A DNA stretch of 57,074 nt from assembly GCA_022771805.1 (NCBI GenBank), contig JALELM010000006.1:1-57074 (forward strand). The letters run 5' to 3'. Both the position numbers and the translations under genes were made by a program. The stretch is from Veillonellaceae bacterium (GTDB lineage Bacteria > Bacillota > Negativicutes > Veillonellales > Negativicoccaceae). Position 1 is the first letter of the stretch, and each line of letters begins with the position of its first letter. This document shows, one piece after another, positions 37,707 to 47,734 of the stretch. The notes beneath the pieces are model-generated. The model worked only from the letters and a program-made list of their open reading frames with translations, ran no database searches and was not told the origin of the DNA.

Positions 37707-40700
37707 TTAGAAGGTGTAGCGTACGCCTACGTCCGCTCTCCACTTCGTTTCCAGTTTGGCTCCGAAGGTCTGCGTATAGGTACCGTAGATGTAGGTGCCC
37801 TTTCCTAAGGAGAAGCTGCCGCCCAATTCCAGATCGAGCCAGGTATCACCGAGATCGATCTTGGTGCTCTTCCGACCGCCGTCCGTTGCAAAGAAGTCGG
37901 TCTGGAAGCGACCGCTGAACTCATGAGCCAGTGCCAGCTTCAGGTACGCATTGCCGGCGTCTGTCTTCTGCCGGCCAACGCTCAAGCCGATCCGGCCGAT
38001 GGCGCTGTTGAATGCATGCTGCGTCACGTTCATATCGCCCAGGTCGCTGTGGGCGGTGAAGTCCTTGGCATTTACTCTGCCCGCGGTAATTTCTACGCTG
38101 GGATCAAAGTAGAAGCCGTTGTCCTTCACAAACCGTCTGCCGTATTCCACGGAGAACGAGTTGCCCCAGCTGTTGTAGTCTCCATTGAGCTTGTTCCCGA
38201 TTTCGTTGGATACGTCAAACTTGTTCTTCAGCTGTCCTGTCTTGACGATGACGTCCAAATATCTTCCGTCATCGAAGGCACGCGTGCCGTAGAGCGCCAA
38301 GGTGGCCATTCGTTCCTTGCCCGTGCCGCCGGCATAACCGATGTCGCCCTCTGCATAGTCAAGAGCAACGCCGGCGATCCAGTCTCCCACTCTCTTGTCA
38401 TAGCCGACCTGACCTATGTCGTAGCTCTGGCTGATGTAGGTGTTCTGTTCGTCGAACTTGTTCTTACCGCCTACATATCTTGCCCATGCGCCGCTTTCTT
38501 CCTGACCGAGGCGCACATCGCCGAGCCGTCTCTGAAGGTCATTGTTATTGGATCTCCAAATGGTGACCACGCCCAGAAGCGCACTCTTGGTTCCTCTCAT
38601 CATCTGCGTTTCTTCGCTGCCGAATTCGATGTCGAGGTTGTTCTCTTCCGGTTTGTAATCATAGAAGCCTCTTCCATTCGCATCGAAGCTGAGATCCTCT
38701 GCTCTGAGAGCCGCGCTGCTGCTGGTGAGACCTTCCGAGATCTTCAGCTTGCCCGTGATGTTACCGTCGTTGGCAGTATAGACCAGCTTGTGAGCCAGCT
38801 GATTCAAGGTCTCGCTGACCTTGTTCTTGTTAGCCGCTAAGCCCGCTCCCTGGCCGCTTGCCGTGAGACCCTTGCTGTCGGTGATCATGTTCACCGTGGT
38901 ACCCGCATCAGCGCTGCCGATGGTGGTATCTCCGCCATAAATGGTGGTCGGCTCCTGTTCATCATGGCTGTAAATGAGATTCAGCGTGCCCGATGCATGG
39001 CCGATGTCGGTGCTGCCCGAATCCTTGGAGGATTTATCCAGCGTGCCGTTCAGCGCGTGTAGATTGGCTACCTTGCTGTCGCCCGTCTGTACCCAGATAC
39101 CGGACAGATCGACATCGGTGTTTTCGTTGTCGCTCTTGCCGGTCCAGGTGCCGCTTTCTCCGATCGTCGCCGATGTGGATCCGCTGCCCGTGGAGTTGCC
39201 GGTCCAGGTTGCCCCGTTGGACACATTGACGGACACGTTACCTTCGTTGACCACATCGCCACGGATGGCAGCGCCCTTCTCGTTCAGCGTAACCGTGATG
39301 CCGGAGCTTTCATCAGCGACAAGGTTCTGAGCCGTGCCGTTGGTGATGCTGACGCTGCCCTGATTGGCCGCAGTCACGGTGCCCTTCAGGTCGGCGCCGT
39401 TGGTGGAAATAGCACCCATATCTTCTGCAAGAATCGCGCCGTTGATGGTGCCCTTCTGCAGAGTGAGGCTGCTTCCGTCGCCTGCCGCATGGAGCGCGTT
39501 ATTTCCGTCCTCTGCGGTGATGTTCGTCATGCCGCCTGCGGTAATGGTACCTCCGTTGAGAGCTTCCATACCGGTGCCTGCCTGAATCACCGTGTCGCCT
39601 GTCATGGAGATGACGCCGCCGTCAGCCTTCACGCCGACACCTTCGTTGGCAGTAATCTTCGTGTTCCCTTCGGTGGTCACGGTCTTGCCGTTTTCTGCGG
39701 CAACCCCTACAGCACCATCGTTGGCTGTTACATTGAGCCAATCCGTAGTGGTCACATTCACATCATTGTCACTGGCATGAATGACGCCGTCATTCCGATC
39801 CGAAGCAGTGACATCGGCCGGCTTGCCGGTGAAGTCATAGCTGTCCGCGTCGTCATGGTATACGCCGGCGGGGCGATAGGTATCCTTCGAGTCCGCACTG
39901 CCGTCGATGACCTTGTCGATGGGGTTCTTCACCTGTTCGGAGGGATACACCACATCATACGCGTAGTATCCGTTGCCTGCGGTCTTACCTGCATCCGCAG
40001 CGGTGTAGTAAGAAATGTCTCCCAGCTTCATCGTCATGGACGAAGAGGTAAGCCCTTCAGCGATCTTTACGACGCCCTTCAAATGGCCGTCCGCATAGTT
40101 GCTGTAGTAAAGCTTATTGGCCAGCTTGTCCATCAGGTCATAGACCAAGTTCTGATCCTTGTAGTCCGTCGAGGTGGCATCGACCCCTGCGCTGTCGGTG
40201 AGAAGCGTGATGGTCGAACCTTCGGCAGCATTGGTGATCTTGAAATCGCCGCCGATGACGGAGGCCGCCTTATTTCCATACACCTCTGCATTCGCCCGGG
40301 TCGTATCATCCACAATTTCATGCTTGTAGATGACAGTCGTGTTGCCGCTGTAGTTGTCTACCCGGATCGGATTCGTATCGTTCTGGAAAATTACGCCCGC
40401 ATGCTCCGCATCGCTGCCGCCTGTCAATTTGGCCAAATGGCTGCCGGAGAACGCGATCCCGCCATAACCCACTTTGCCGGTGACCCCGTAGGCCTCATTG
40501 GTCCAAGTAGCGCCGTTCTGAAGCCATATATTGATGGCACCGGTATGCGTCCCTCCCCAACTCTTGTTTATCCCTTCGTCAGGGAAGGAGTTATATGCCA
40601 CGCCGGTCCAGGTAGAGTCCGCCGTGGAAAGCCCCAGATTGACGACACTGGTCTTATGGAATTCCATATCTGCTACCGCGCCGCTGGTAGCTGCCACGTT

Positions 40701-43700
40701 GCCCAACAAGTTGACCTTGTGCGTGTCTGCTCCTGTTGCCGCGCCGTCACTGCCCTTTGTCACGTTCATGCTGACCGTGGACGATTCTGCCCGGAGCGCC
40801 GCATGACCGGAGGTTGTATTGGACTTATCGATCTCAATGAAACCGCCGGCCAGAGTGATATTGGCTCCGCCCTGATTGGCAAATGCTCCGTTTCCGTTGA
40901 CCTTAAAATCCACATCTCCGGTAACATCGACCTTCTGGCCGTTGCCGGCATAAATGGCGGAGTGAGCGTAATACTTATATCCGTTTCCTCCGTCCAGCTC
41001 AAAGCCGGAGTCCCGCTTCATGGTCACATTGCCGTTGATGGTCAGCTGTTTGCCGCGTGCCGCATAGATACCCATGATATACCCGGAGCCGCCCTCTGTA
41101 TGAAGATTCAGATCCCCATTGATGGTGAGCGTGCCCGCTTCTGTATGAATACCTTCCAGCCGTCCCGTCCCGGAAACAGTCACATCGAGAGTCTTGGCAT
41201 TGATCACCGTTCCCTTCGAATTGTTGGTATTGATCGCAAAGAATGTAGCGGCACTATCATCCTTGGCGTTGATGGTCAGTGTCTTGCCCTCAGCATTGAT
41301 ATTGACCGCATGACCCGGGCCGTTGATATCAATCGCCGGGCCGGCTGTAATTTCCGCATCCTTGGTGAAGTTGTAGTTTTCCCCATCATCCACCAAAATG
41401 CCAGCGTCCACGTACGCCGTATCATTCGCTCTGACACCGGTAATGGCTTTGCCGAATTCCGTGTCACTCACGGGTTCATCCACTGCCGGGGTGTAATCGT
41501 AGTAGCCCTGACCGGCCTGCTTGGTGCCCGTGGAGTCGGTGGAGAAGGAAATATCTCCCAGCTTCTTTGTCGCGCTGGAGGCGGTGAGGCCTTCTGCGAT
41601 CTTCACAGTGCCTGCCAAATGGCCGTCCGCGTAGCCGCTGTACCACAGCTTGTTCGCCAGCTTGTTCAATACTTCGCTGACGTTATTCTTGTCCGCTGCC
41701 TTGTCGCTTGCCGCAAAGCCCGCGGTGATTCCCTTGCTGTCCGTTACAAGCGTGATGGCAGAGCCTGCCGCCGCGTTGGTGATCTTGAAGTCGCCGCCAA
41801 TGATGTTCTGCGGGTTCGTTTCGTCATGCTTGTAGAACACCGTGGTGTTGCCGCTGTAGGTATTCACGCTGATCGGGTTCGTATCATTCTGGTAAATCAC
41901 GCCCGCATGAGCCGCATCGCTGCCGCCCACCAATTTGGCCAGCTGGCTTCCCGCGTAAACCGCTTTGGAAATGGTCGTAGTGGATGCATGGGACTGCTGC
42001 TCATTGTTCCAGGATGCACCATTCTGCAGATACAGGTTGAATTCACCGACATCGTGCACGGTATTTCCGCCGCTGCCGTAATTGTCCTCGTACTGGTCAT
42101 AGGCAGCCACACCGGTCCAGGATGAATCTCCGTTGGTAAGCGCCACGTTCAGCTTGCCTGCAGCGCTCCAGTCAATCAACTCGCCGCCGCTGTATTCAAC
42201 GACCTTCTTCCCGTACTGACCGGTCACATACATATCACCGACAATCTTCGTGGTATTAGTTCCGGCCTGGTCGTTATTCATGTTGATATTGATGGTACCT
42301 TTTTCCACACGAGCCGCATAGTAGTTATGGCTCTTGTCCGCATCGGCTGCCGCCGTAATGGTGCCGCCGCCGACGGAAATCTCCGTACCTGCGCCCACCG
42401 TCCTCAGCGACGAGCCCTGCACGCCGGAAATCGCCACATTGCCGACCACATTCACCTTAGAGTTCTCTCCGATCACTGTGATACCGGCCGCATTCATGCC
42501 AAGGCCTTTCCCCCGCACGCCGTAAACCGTGTCAAGGGTCACATCCCCGTTGATAGCAACAGTGCTGTTCTTTCCTTGAACAGAAATACCCGCCGCCGAA
42601 TCTCCTTTGGTGACAATGTCCTTAATCTCTACCGGTCCGGAGACGGATAGGTTCGCATAAGTACCCTTCACGAGAATCCCATTGGCCGCTCTGGTATCGG
42701 TGTTGTTTGCCGTGAGGCTCAGCTTCTTCCCGTCGGAGCCGTTGATCCGGATCCACGTATTGTCCGTCACATAGGCGGCTGCCGCGATATTATTGCTGCT
42801 CTGGGCGCTCAGGTTCAAATCATGGCCGTTCATGTCGACTACCATGGGGTTTGTTTTGTTGTACGACGAATTTCCCGCAAACAGGGCAGCCACATACTTG
42901 CTTCCCTCATTCACCGTGACGTCTTCAACTGTAACGGTGACGCTGCCATCCGCTGCCGCCGCTCTGGTTACATGGATATCCTCCGGCGAACTGATGGGAC
43001 CCGTCTTGAAATTCACCGCCGGAGTGTAGTCGTAGTAGCCCTGGCCGGCTTTATTGGTACCCGTGGAGTTGGTGGAGAAGGAAATATCGCCCATCTTCTT
43101 TGTCGCGCTGGAGGCGGTGAGACCTTCCGCGATCTTCACGGTGCCTGTCAAACGACCGTTGGCATAGCCGCTGTACCACAGCTTGTTCGCCAGCTTGTTC
43201 AGTACTTCGCTGACGTTATTTCTGGCCGCCGCGCTATCGCTGTCCGCAAAGCCTGCGGTGATTCCCTTGCTGTCTGTTACGAGGGTAATCGACGAGCCTT
43301 CCGCCGCACTACTGATCTTGAAGTCGCCGCCGATGATGTTCTGCGGGTTCGCTGCGTCATGCTTGTAGAACACCGTGGTGTTGCCGCTGTAGTTGTCCAC
43401 CTGAATCGGGTTCGCATCGTTCTGGTAAATCATGCCCTTATCCGAGGACAGCTTGGTTATATGGCTTCCTTTAAAGGTAACGTCTTCGCCTCTGGTCTCC
43501 TGATGATACCAACTGCCGCCATTCTTCAGATAGAAGCTGAGCGTGCCGTTATCATCTTCATATTTTTTTACGGTGCCGGTCAGCTTGGAGTTCTCCGTGC
43601 CCAGACCGATATGGACATGTCCTTCGGTGTAGTAAATGCGCCCCTGCAGTACAACGTCCTTGCCCGAGACACCATCCTTCGCCGCATTCATGCCGATGTA

Positions 43701-46700
43701 CAGAGTGCCTTTAGTTCCATTAATCAGCTCATAGGATCCGGATTTATCCTGAAGATCGATGGGTGTGAGTATCGTTGTTTTGCCCTGAAGATCAATGACA
43801 TTTTTGCCTTTGCCTTCCAGGCTGCCTATATCGATGCCGCGGCCCTTAACGGATATATCCGTATCTCCTATAACTGTCAGGGAAGCTCCTTTTTCATCAT
43901 CGATATAAATACCCGTAGCAGCATAATAGGTCCCGTCGTCGTATTTTCCCATCCGAGCGGTGGATACGCCATAGCCGCCATCGTCACCTTTCATGGTCAG
44001 GCTGCCATTGATGGTCAGTTTGCTCGTATCATCGTGGTCACCGCTATTGTAGAACTGAATTCCTCTGGCTTTTCCGTCGGCAGTCTGCCTGACTTTCACG
44101 GATACATTTCCATGAATGGTGACGTCTCCGCCGCTATAGATGCGTAGCCCGCTTGCATCGCTCTTGTCCGCTTCTGCCTCTATATTCAGCTGCTTTGCTG
44201 TGACATCCGCCTTTTTATTGGCATAGAGACCGACACCATCCATGTCGTCCTGCGTACTCTTCGCCTTCAAGGTCAGCGTATGGCCCGATGCGTCCAGAGT
44301 GACATCATTCCCATCCCCCACGACCGCAGCAATGATTGTGTCGAAGTTTAAGTTTTCCTCAGTCACATCACGGTCATCGGCGGAGACGGTGTAGTCCTTT
44401 GTAAATTTATAGGTTCCGTCCTCCTGGCGGATTCCTTCCTTTACGTATTTCACGTCCTTGTCAGCCAGCCCGTAAATAGTATTGCTCATATAATCCACCG
44501 CTGGCGTATAATTGTAATATCCCTGACCGGCCTTTTTTGTTCCAGTGCTATCAGTGGAAAAAGAAATACCGCCGATTTTCTTTGCCGCACTTGAGGCAGT
44601 GAGCCCTTCCGCTATTTTTACGGTGCCCTTGAGATGTCCGTTAGTATAGCTGGTATACCACAGCTTATTGGCCAGCTTGTCCAATACTTCGCTGACGTTG
44701 TTTTTGTCCGTTGCGCTGTCACTATCCGCAAAGCCCGCGGTGATCCCCTTGCTGTCTGTCACAAGGGTGATAGACGAGCCTTCGGCAGCGTTGGCAATCT
44801 TGAAGTCACCACCGTCGATGGTCTGCGGGTTCGCTTCATCATGCTCATAGAATACAACCGTATGCCCACTGTAGCTGTCTACCCGGATCTGTTTATCACT
44901 GTCTTGGTAAATTACGCCCGCCTTGTCTGCACTTGCGCCGCCTGTCAATTTGGCCAAATGGCTTTCCTTGAAAGTGCCGGCAGTCTTGCCCCACAGCTCA
45001 TGGTTCCAGGTAGCACCGTTCTGGAGCCACAGGTTGATAGCGCCGTAGAAGGTCTTGCCTCCGGATGCATTGCCTGTGTCCTTGAATCTGTTTTGCGCCA
45101 CCCCGGTCCATTCGGATTTGCCGGTAGCAAGTCCCAAGTTGACATAGGTGTACAGTTCCGATTCATTCGGATTGATAGCCCCGGTGCTGGCTCCAATATT
45201 CCCCTTCAGGACGAGGTCATTGTCCCTTGCGCCGGTAGCGATGTAGTTTTGATCCAGATTGACGTTCATGCTGGTGGTGCCGGATTCGGCAATCATGGCG
45301 TAGTAGTTGTGGGTATTGTTCTTGTTGATTTCAATGTTCCCGCCGCCGTTGATGGTCAGCTTCGCATGGCCGCCGTTGGCAAAGAGCCCGTTTCCGTCAA
45401 TTTTCGCATTCACGTCGCCGTTGATGGTGACTTTCGGTCCCATCTGGATACTATAACTGCTTCCGCTGTACACGAGGGATACGCCATAGTAGCCCCAGGC
45501 GCCATCGATCGAGGTCAGACCCCATTCACTGGTTGCGTCACCGAGAGCGGTCACATTGCCGTTAAAGGTTCCGTCGCCGTTGCCTGCCGCATAGAGACCC
45601 AGCGCATATTGCTTGCCCCGGACCTTCATATCTATATCACCGTTGATGGTCAGCTTGTAAGGATCATCCTTATTTGTGCCTCCCTGTTCGCCTACGTTGA
45701 TAGCTTCTACACGGCCTACCAAGTTTTTCGCGTCAATGACCAGCTTGTCCGCAGTGATATTGACCCCTTTCAGGGAGCTGGTTTTGATGCCATGCACAAT
45801 ATCGCTCTGATCCGCTTTGGCGGTAATGGTCAGCGTATGGCCTGCTGCATTGACATTGACCGCATGATCCGCACCCTGCACGGAAACCCCATTGATGTTG
45901 CGCTCGCCTGACCACACATCAATGGCGGGAATCGCTTTAATTTCCGCATCCCCGGTGAAGTTATAGTTTTTCCCTTCATCCGCAAGAATACCCGCGTCCA
46001 CGTACGCCGTATCCCGATCCTTGAGACCGGTAATCGTGCCGGTCAAGGCAGGATTGGCCGGATCATCCGTGTTGGTGACGGTGTACTCATAGTAGCCCTG
46101 TCCCGCCTGATGGGTACCGGTGCTGCCTGTGGAGAAAAGGACATCTCCCAATGCCAGAGACCGACTGGAGGCGGTGAGCCCCTCCGCCACCTCTACCTTG
46201 GCAGTCAGATTGGTCGGTGCCGTGGCATATGCAGAGTAATACAGCTTGTTGGCCAACTTGTTCAGCGCATCATTGACCAGATTCTTATACTGATGCGTGC
46301 CCTTTTGGTAGTCAGAAATCCCCTTGCTGTCGGTAATCAGCGTGATCGTGGAGCCGGCAGCGGCCTTCCCGATGGTCACCTTGCCGCCGGTGAGGTTCAC
46401 CTCTTTGTTGTCATACAGAGCGGCATTCGCTCGTGTGGAATTGCTGTCCAGCGTGTGCTGGTAGAATATTTTCGTGTTCCCGCTGTAATCAGCAATGGAA
46501 ATATCCGAGGCGTAGACCTGGTGAATAATGCCTGCCGTTCCCTCGCCGGAGCCGCCGGTCAGCTTATTGATGTAGGAGACCTTGTTATACTTCCCGTACT
46601 GCGTGTTGCTGGGAGACGGCATGTTATTTACTTGCATGCCGTTCGGCAGAGACGGTGCGTCATGAATCCACCGGGCGCCGTTCTGGAGCCACAGATTGAC

Positions 46701-47687
46701 TTCGCCTGCCTGTTTTTTGCCGCTGTTGTCCACAACGCCGGTCCATTGGGAGTCTGCCGTATTCAGTCCCAGATTGATCCGTCCGTCTTGGTAGAAATAG
46801 GGCTGCCCGCTGCCATTATCGTCTCTCATGGCGATCACGTTGCCCGTGATGTCCACTACATGACCTGCCGCTTCGTTCCCGTTCATATTGATATTGATGG
46901 TGCCGCCGTAGCTGGCTGCGGCATAGAAGCTTTCCTTCGTGCTGGTGGGCGTAAGGATGGTCACGTTCCCTTTGTTGGCATTGATGACCGCCAAATCGTA
47001 GGGATCCATGGCTCCCGCCTTATAGAAAGGATCTGTTTTCAGTGCCGATCCCCGGACGGCCAGCGTCACATCTCCATTCAGGTTGATGAAGCTTCCGCCG
47101 GACATGCCTATACTTACCCCACTAGGCTGCCAGCGGGCACCGGTGTAGTTATCCGCCCAACCTGTCACATGCCCGTCCGGACCGTAGCCGCCGTGTATTT
47201 GCTTGGCATTGACTCCCCAGTTCCGGTCATCACCGGAATCGGTGAGAGCCAGAGTCGGATCTCCCATGGTCAGGTTCCCGTTGATGGTGATGTCCGCCTT
47301 TTGCCCTTCGCCGGCGCCTTCCCGGTTCATGCCCAAGCCGGTGGCAAAGCAACTCCCGCCGTAGGCCTTGATATTAAGGTTTCCATTGATTGTCACATGG
47401 CTGTCATCACCGATCATCAGACCGGACGCATTAGAATTGCCCGCGGCATTGCTGGCCACATCAATATACAGCGTCCCGGTGCCGCCGCCGATGGTGAATG
47501 TACCGGTGCTTTCCGCCGCACCGGCTATGCCGACAGCGTCATACACATTGCTCGCGGTGATGCGCGTGCCGTCCGCCACGGTCTTGTCGCCGTCCACCTC
47601 AAGCGGCGCTGCCATGGCAATCAAGCTGCCGGATAGGCTCATACCGATGAGACATGCCAGCAGTTTTTTTCGTTTTGACTGAATCAT
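37707..47687 (-). CDS. Giant classical (type Va) autotransporter with six ~500-residue repeats
   Basis: 3326 residues. A signal peptide (KRKKLLACLIGMSLSGSLIAMAA) leads to a passenger of Gly/Asn/Asp/Thr-rich beta-helix-type sequence full of short phrases such as VTINGNLNIK and DVTITGDVD. Six modules each end in a conserved block: TLVTDSKGIT, LNKLANKLWY, KIAEGLTASS and AGQGYYxYTP. The LANKL motif falls near residues 479, 1007, 1500, 2011, 2524 and 2964. The last ~290 residues (from ALLGVVTIWRSNNND) form the autotransporter barrel and end in GVRYTF with the terminal Phe for BAM recognition. GGAGG at 8-nt spacing sets the start. It is the last gene of the cobalamin-riboswitch operon. An adhesin role is likely by analogy; no protease motif was seen. 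Confidence 0.9.
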   Translation of the reverse strand: MIQSKRKKLLACLIGMSLSGSLIAMAAPLEVDGDKTVADGTRITASNVYDAVGIAGAAESTGTFTIGGGTGTLYIDVASNAAGNSNASGLMIGDDSHVTINGNLNIKAYGGSCFATGLGMNREGAGEGQKADITINGNLTMGDPTLALTDSGDDRNWGVNAKQIHGGYGPDGHVTGWADNYTGARWQPSGVSIGMSGGSFINLNGDVTLAVRGSALKTDPFYKAGAMDPYDLAVINANKGNVTILTPTSTKESFYAAASYGGTININMNGNEAAGHVVDITGNVIAMRDDNGSGQPYFYQDGRINLGLNTADSQWTGVVDNSGKKQAGEVNLWLQNGARWIHDAPSLPNGMQVNNMPSPSNTQYGKYNKVSYINKLTGGSGEGTAGIIHQVYASDISIADYSGNTKIFYQHTLDSNSTRANAALYDNKEVNLTGGKVTIGKAAAGSTITLITDSKGISDYQKGTHQYKNLVNDALNKLANKLYYSAYATAPTNLTAKVEVAEGLTASSRSLALGDVLFSTGSTGTHQAGQGYYEYTVTNTDDPANPALTGTITGLKDRDTAYVDAGILADEGKNYNFTGDAEIKAIPAIDVWSGERNINGVSVQGADHAVNVNAAGHTLTITAKADQSDIVHGIKTSSLKGVNITADKLVIDAKNLVGRVEAINVGEQGGTNKDDPYKLTINGDIDMKVRGKQYALGLYAAGNGDGTFNGNVTALGDATSEWGLTSIDGAWGYYGVSLVYSGSSYSIQMGPKVTINGDVNAKIDGNGLFANGGHAKLTINGGGNIEINKNNTHNYYAMIAESGTTSMNVNLDQNYIATGARDNDLVLKGNIGASTGAINPNESELYTYVNLGLATGKSEWTGVAQNRFKDTGNASGGKTFYGAINLWLQNGATWNHELWGKTAGTFKESHLAKLTGGASADKAGVIYQDSDKQIRVDSYSGHTVVFYEHDEANPQTIDGGDFKIANAAEGSSITLVTDSKGITAGFADSDSATDKNNVSEVLDKLANKLWYTSYTNGHLKGTVKIAEGLTASSAAKKIGGISFSTDSTGTKKAGQGYYNYTPAVDYMSNTIYGLADKDVKYVKEGIRQEDGTYKFTKDYTVSADDRDVTEENLNFDTIIAAVVGDGNDVTLDASGHTLTLKAKSTQDDMDGVGLYANKKADVTAKQLNIEAEADKSDASGLRIYSGGDVTIHGNVSVKVRQTADGKARGIQFYNSGDHDDTSKLTINGSLTMKGDDGGYGVSTARMGKYDDGTYYAATGIYIDDEKGASLTVIGDTDISVKGRGIDIGSLEGKGKNVIDLQGKTTILTPIDLQDKSGSYELINGTKGTLYIGMNAAKDGVSGKDVVLQGRIYYTEGHVHIGLGTENSKLTGTVKKYEDDNGTLSFYLKNGGSWYHQETRGEDVTFKGSHITKLSSDKGMIYQNDANPIQVDNYSGNTTVFYKHDAANPQNIIGGDFKISSAAEGSSITLVTDSKGITAGFADSDSAAARNNVSEVLNKLANKLWYSGYANGRLTGTVKIAEGLTASSATKKMGDISFSTNSTGTNKAGQGYYDYTPAVNFKTGPISSPEDIHVTRAAAADGSVTVTVEDVTVNEGSKYVAALFAGNSSYNKTNPMVVDMNGHDLNLSAQSSNNIAAAAYVTDNTWIRINGSDGKKLSLTANNTDTRAANGILVKGTYANLSVSGPVEIKDIVTKGDSAAGISVQGKNSTVAINGDVTLDTVYGVRGKGLGMNAAGITVIGENSKVNVVGNVAISGVQGSSLRTVGAGTEISVGGGTITAAADADKSHNYYAARVEKGTININMNNDQAGTNTTKIVGDMYVTGQYGKKVVEYSGGELIDWSAAGKLNVALTNGDSSWTGVAAYDQYEDNYGSGGNTVHDVGEFNLYLQNGASWNNEQQSHASTTTISKAVYAGSQLAKLVGGSDAAHAGVIYQNDTNPISVNTYSGNTTVFYKHDETNPQNIIGGDFKITNAAAGSAITLVTDSKGITAGFAASDKAADKNNVSEVLNKLANKLWYSGYADGHLAGTVKIAEGLTASSATKKLGDISFSTDSTGTKQAGQGYYDYTPAVDEPVSDTEFGKAITGVRANDTAYVDAGILVDDGENYNFTKDAEITAGPAIDINGPGHAVNINAEGKTLTINAKDDSAATFFAINTNNSKGTVINAKTLDVTVSGTGRLEGIHTEAGTLTINGDLNLHTEGGSGYIMGIYAARGKQLTINGNVTMKRDSGFELDGGNGYKYYAHSAIYAGNGQKVDVTGDVDFKVNGNGAFANQGGANITLAGGFIEIDKSNTTSGHAALRAESSTVSMNVTKGSDGAATGADTHKVNLLGNVAATSGAVADMEFHKTSVVNLGLSTADSTWTGVAYNSFPDEGINKSWGGTHTGAINIWLQNGATWTNEAYGVTGKVGYGGIAFSGSHLAKLTGGSDAEHAGVIFQNDTNPIRVDNYSGNTTVIYKHEIVDDTTRANAEVYGNKAASVIGGDFKITNAAEGSTITLLTDSAGVDATSTDYKDQNLVYDLMDKLANKLYYSNYADGHLKGVVKIAEGLTSSSMTMKLGDISYYTAADAGKTAGNGYYAYDVVYPSEQVKNPIDKVIDGSADSKDTYRPAGVYHDDADSYDFTGKPADVTASDRNDGVIHASDNDVNVTTTDWLNVTANDGAVGVAAENGKTVTTEGNTKITANEGVGVKADGGVISMTGDTVIQAGTGMEALNGGTITAGGMTNITAEDGNNALHAAGDGSSLTLQKGTINGAILAEDMGAISTNGADLKGTVTAANQGSVSITNGTAQNLVADESSGITVTLNEKGAAIRGDVVNEGNVSVNVSNGATWTGNSTGSGSTSATIGESGTWTGKSDNENTDVDLSGIWVQTGDSKVANLHALNGTLDKSSKDSGSTDIGHASGTLNLIYSHDEQEPTTIYGGDTTIGSADAGTTVNMITDSKGLTASGQGAGLAANKNKVSETLNQLAHKLVYTANDGNITGKLKISEGLTSSSAALRAEDLSFDANGRGFYDYKPEENNLDIEFGSEETQMMRGTKSALLGVVTIWRSNNNDLQRRLGDVRLGQEESGAWARYVGGKNKFDEQNTYISQSYDIGQVGYDKRVGDWIAGVALDYAEGDIGYAGGTGKERMATLALYGTRAFDDGRYLDVIVKTGQLKNKFDVSNEIGNKLNGDYNSWGNSFSVEYGRRFVKDNGFYFDPSVEITAGRVNAKDFTAHSDLGDMNVTQHAFNSAIGRIGLSVGRQKTDAGNAYLKLALAHEFSGRFQTDFFATDGGRKSTKIDLGDTWLDLELGGSFSLGKGTYIYGTYTQTFGAKLETKWRADVGVRYTF
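38780..46265 (-). repeat. Six tandem ~1.5-kb modules within the giant autotransporter
   Basis: The DNA encoding the LANKL block recurs at about 46250, 44665, 43186, 41654, 40116 and 38795, giving periods of about 1585, 1480, 1530, 1540 and 1320 bp. Around each, long stretches are nearly identical, for example the CTGTACCACAGCTTGTTCGC string near 41639 and 43171. The region is prone to copy-number change by recombination and to assembly collapse. Confidence 0.8.
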
Positions 47688-47700
47688 GCGTGTTACCTCC

Positions 47701-47734
47701 TTGTCCTAACCCTATACTTTGTCCTAACCCTATA
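47701..47734. repeat. 18-bp tandem duplication between TonB receptor and autotransporter
   Basis: TTGTCCTAACCCTATA occurs at 47701-47716 and again at 47719-47734. The second copy spans the stop codon of the receptor gene; the first adjoins the ribosome-binding site of the autotransporter. It looks like a small slippage duplication that lengthened the intercistronic gap. Confidence 0.9.

Noticed and set aside
39489-42125. Long open frames on the plus strand opposite the giant autotransporter (up to 878 codons)
   Set aside because: They are antisense shadows of a biased, repetitive coding strand; the minus-strand protein has signal peptide, repeats and barrel.
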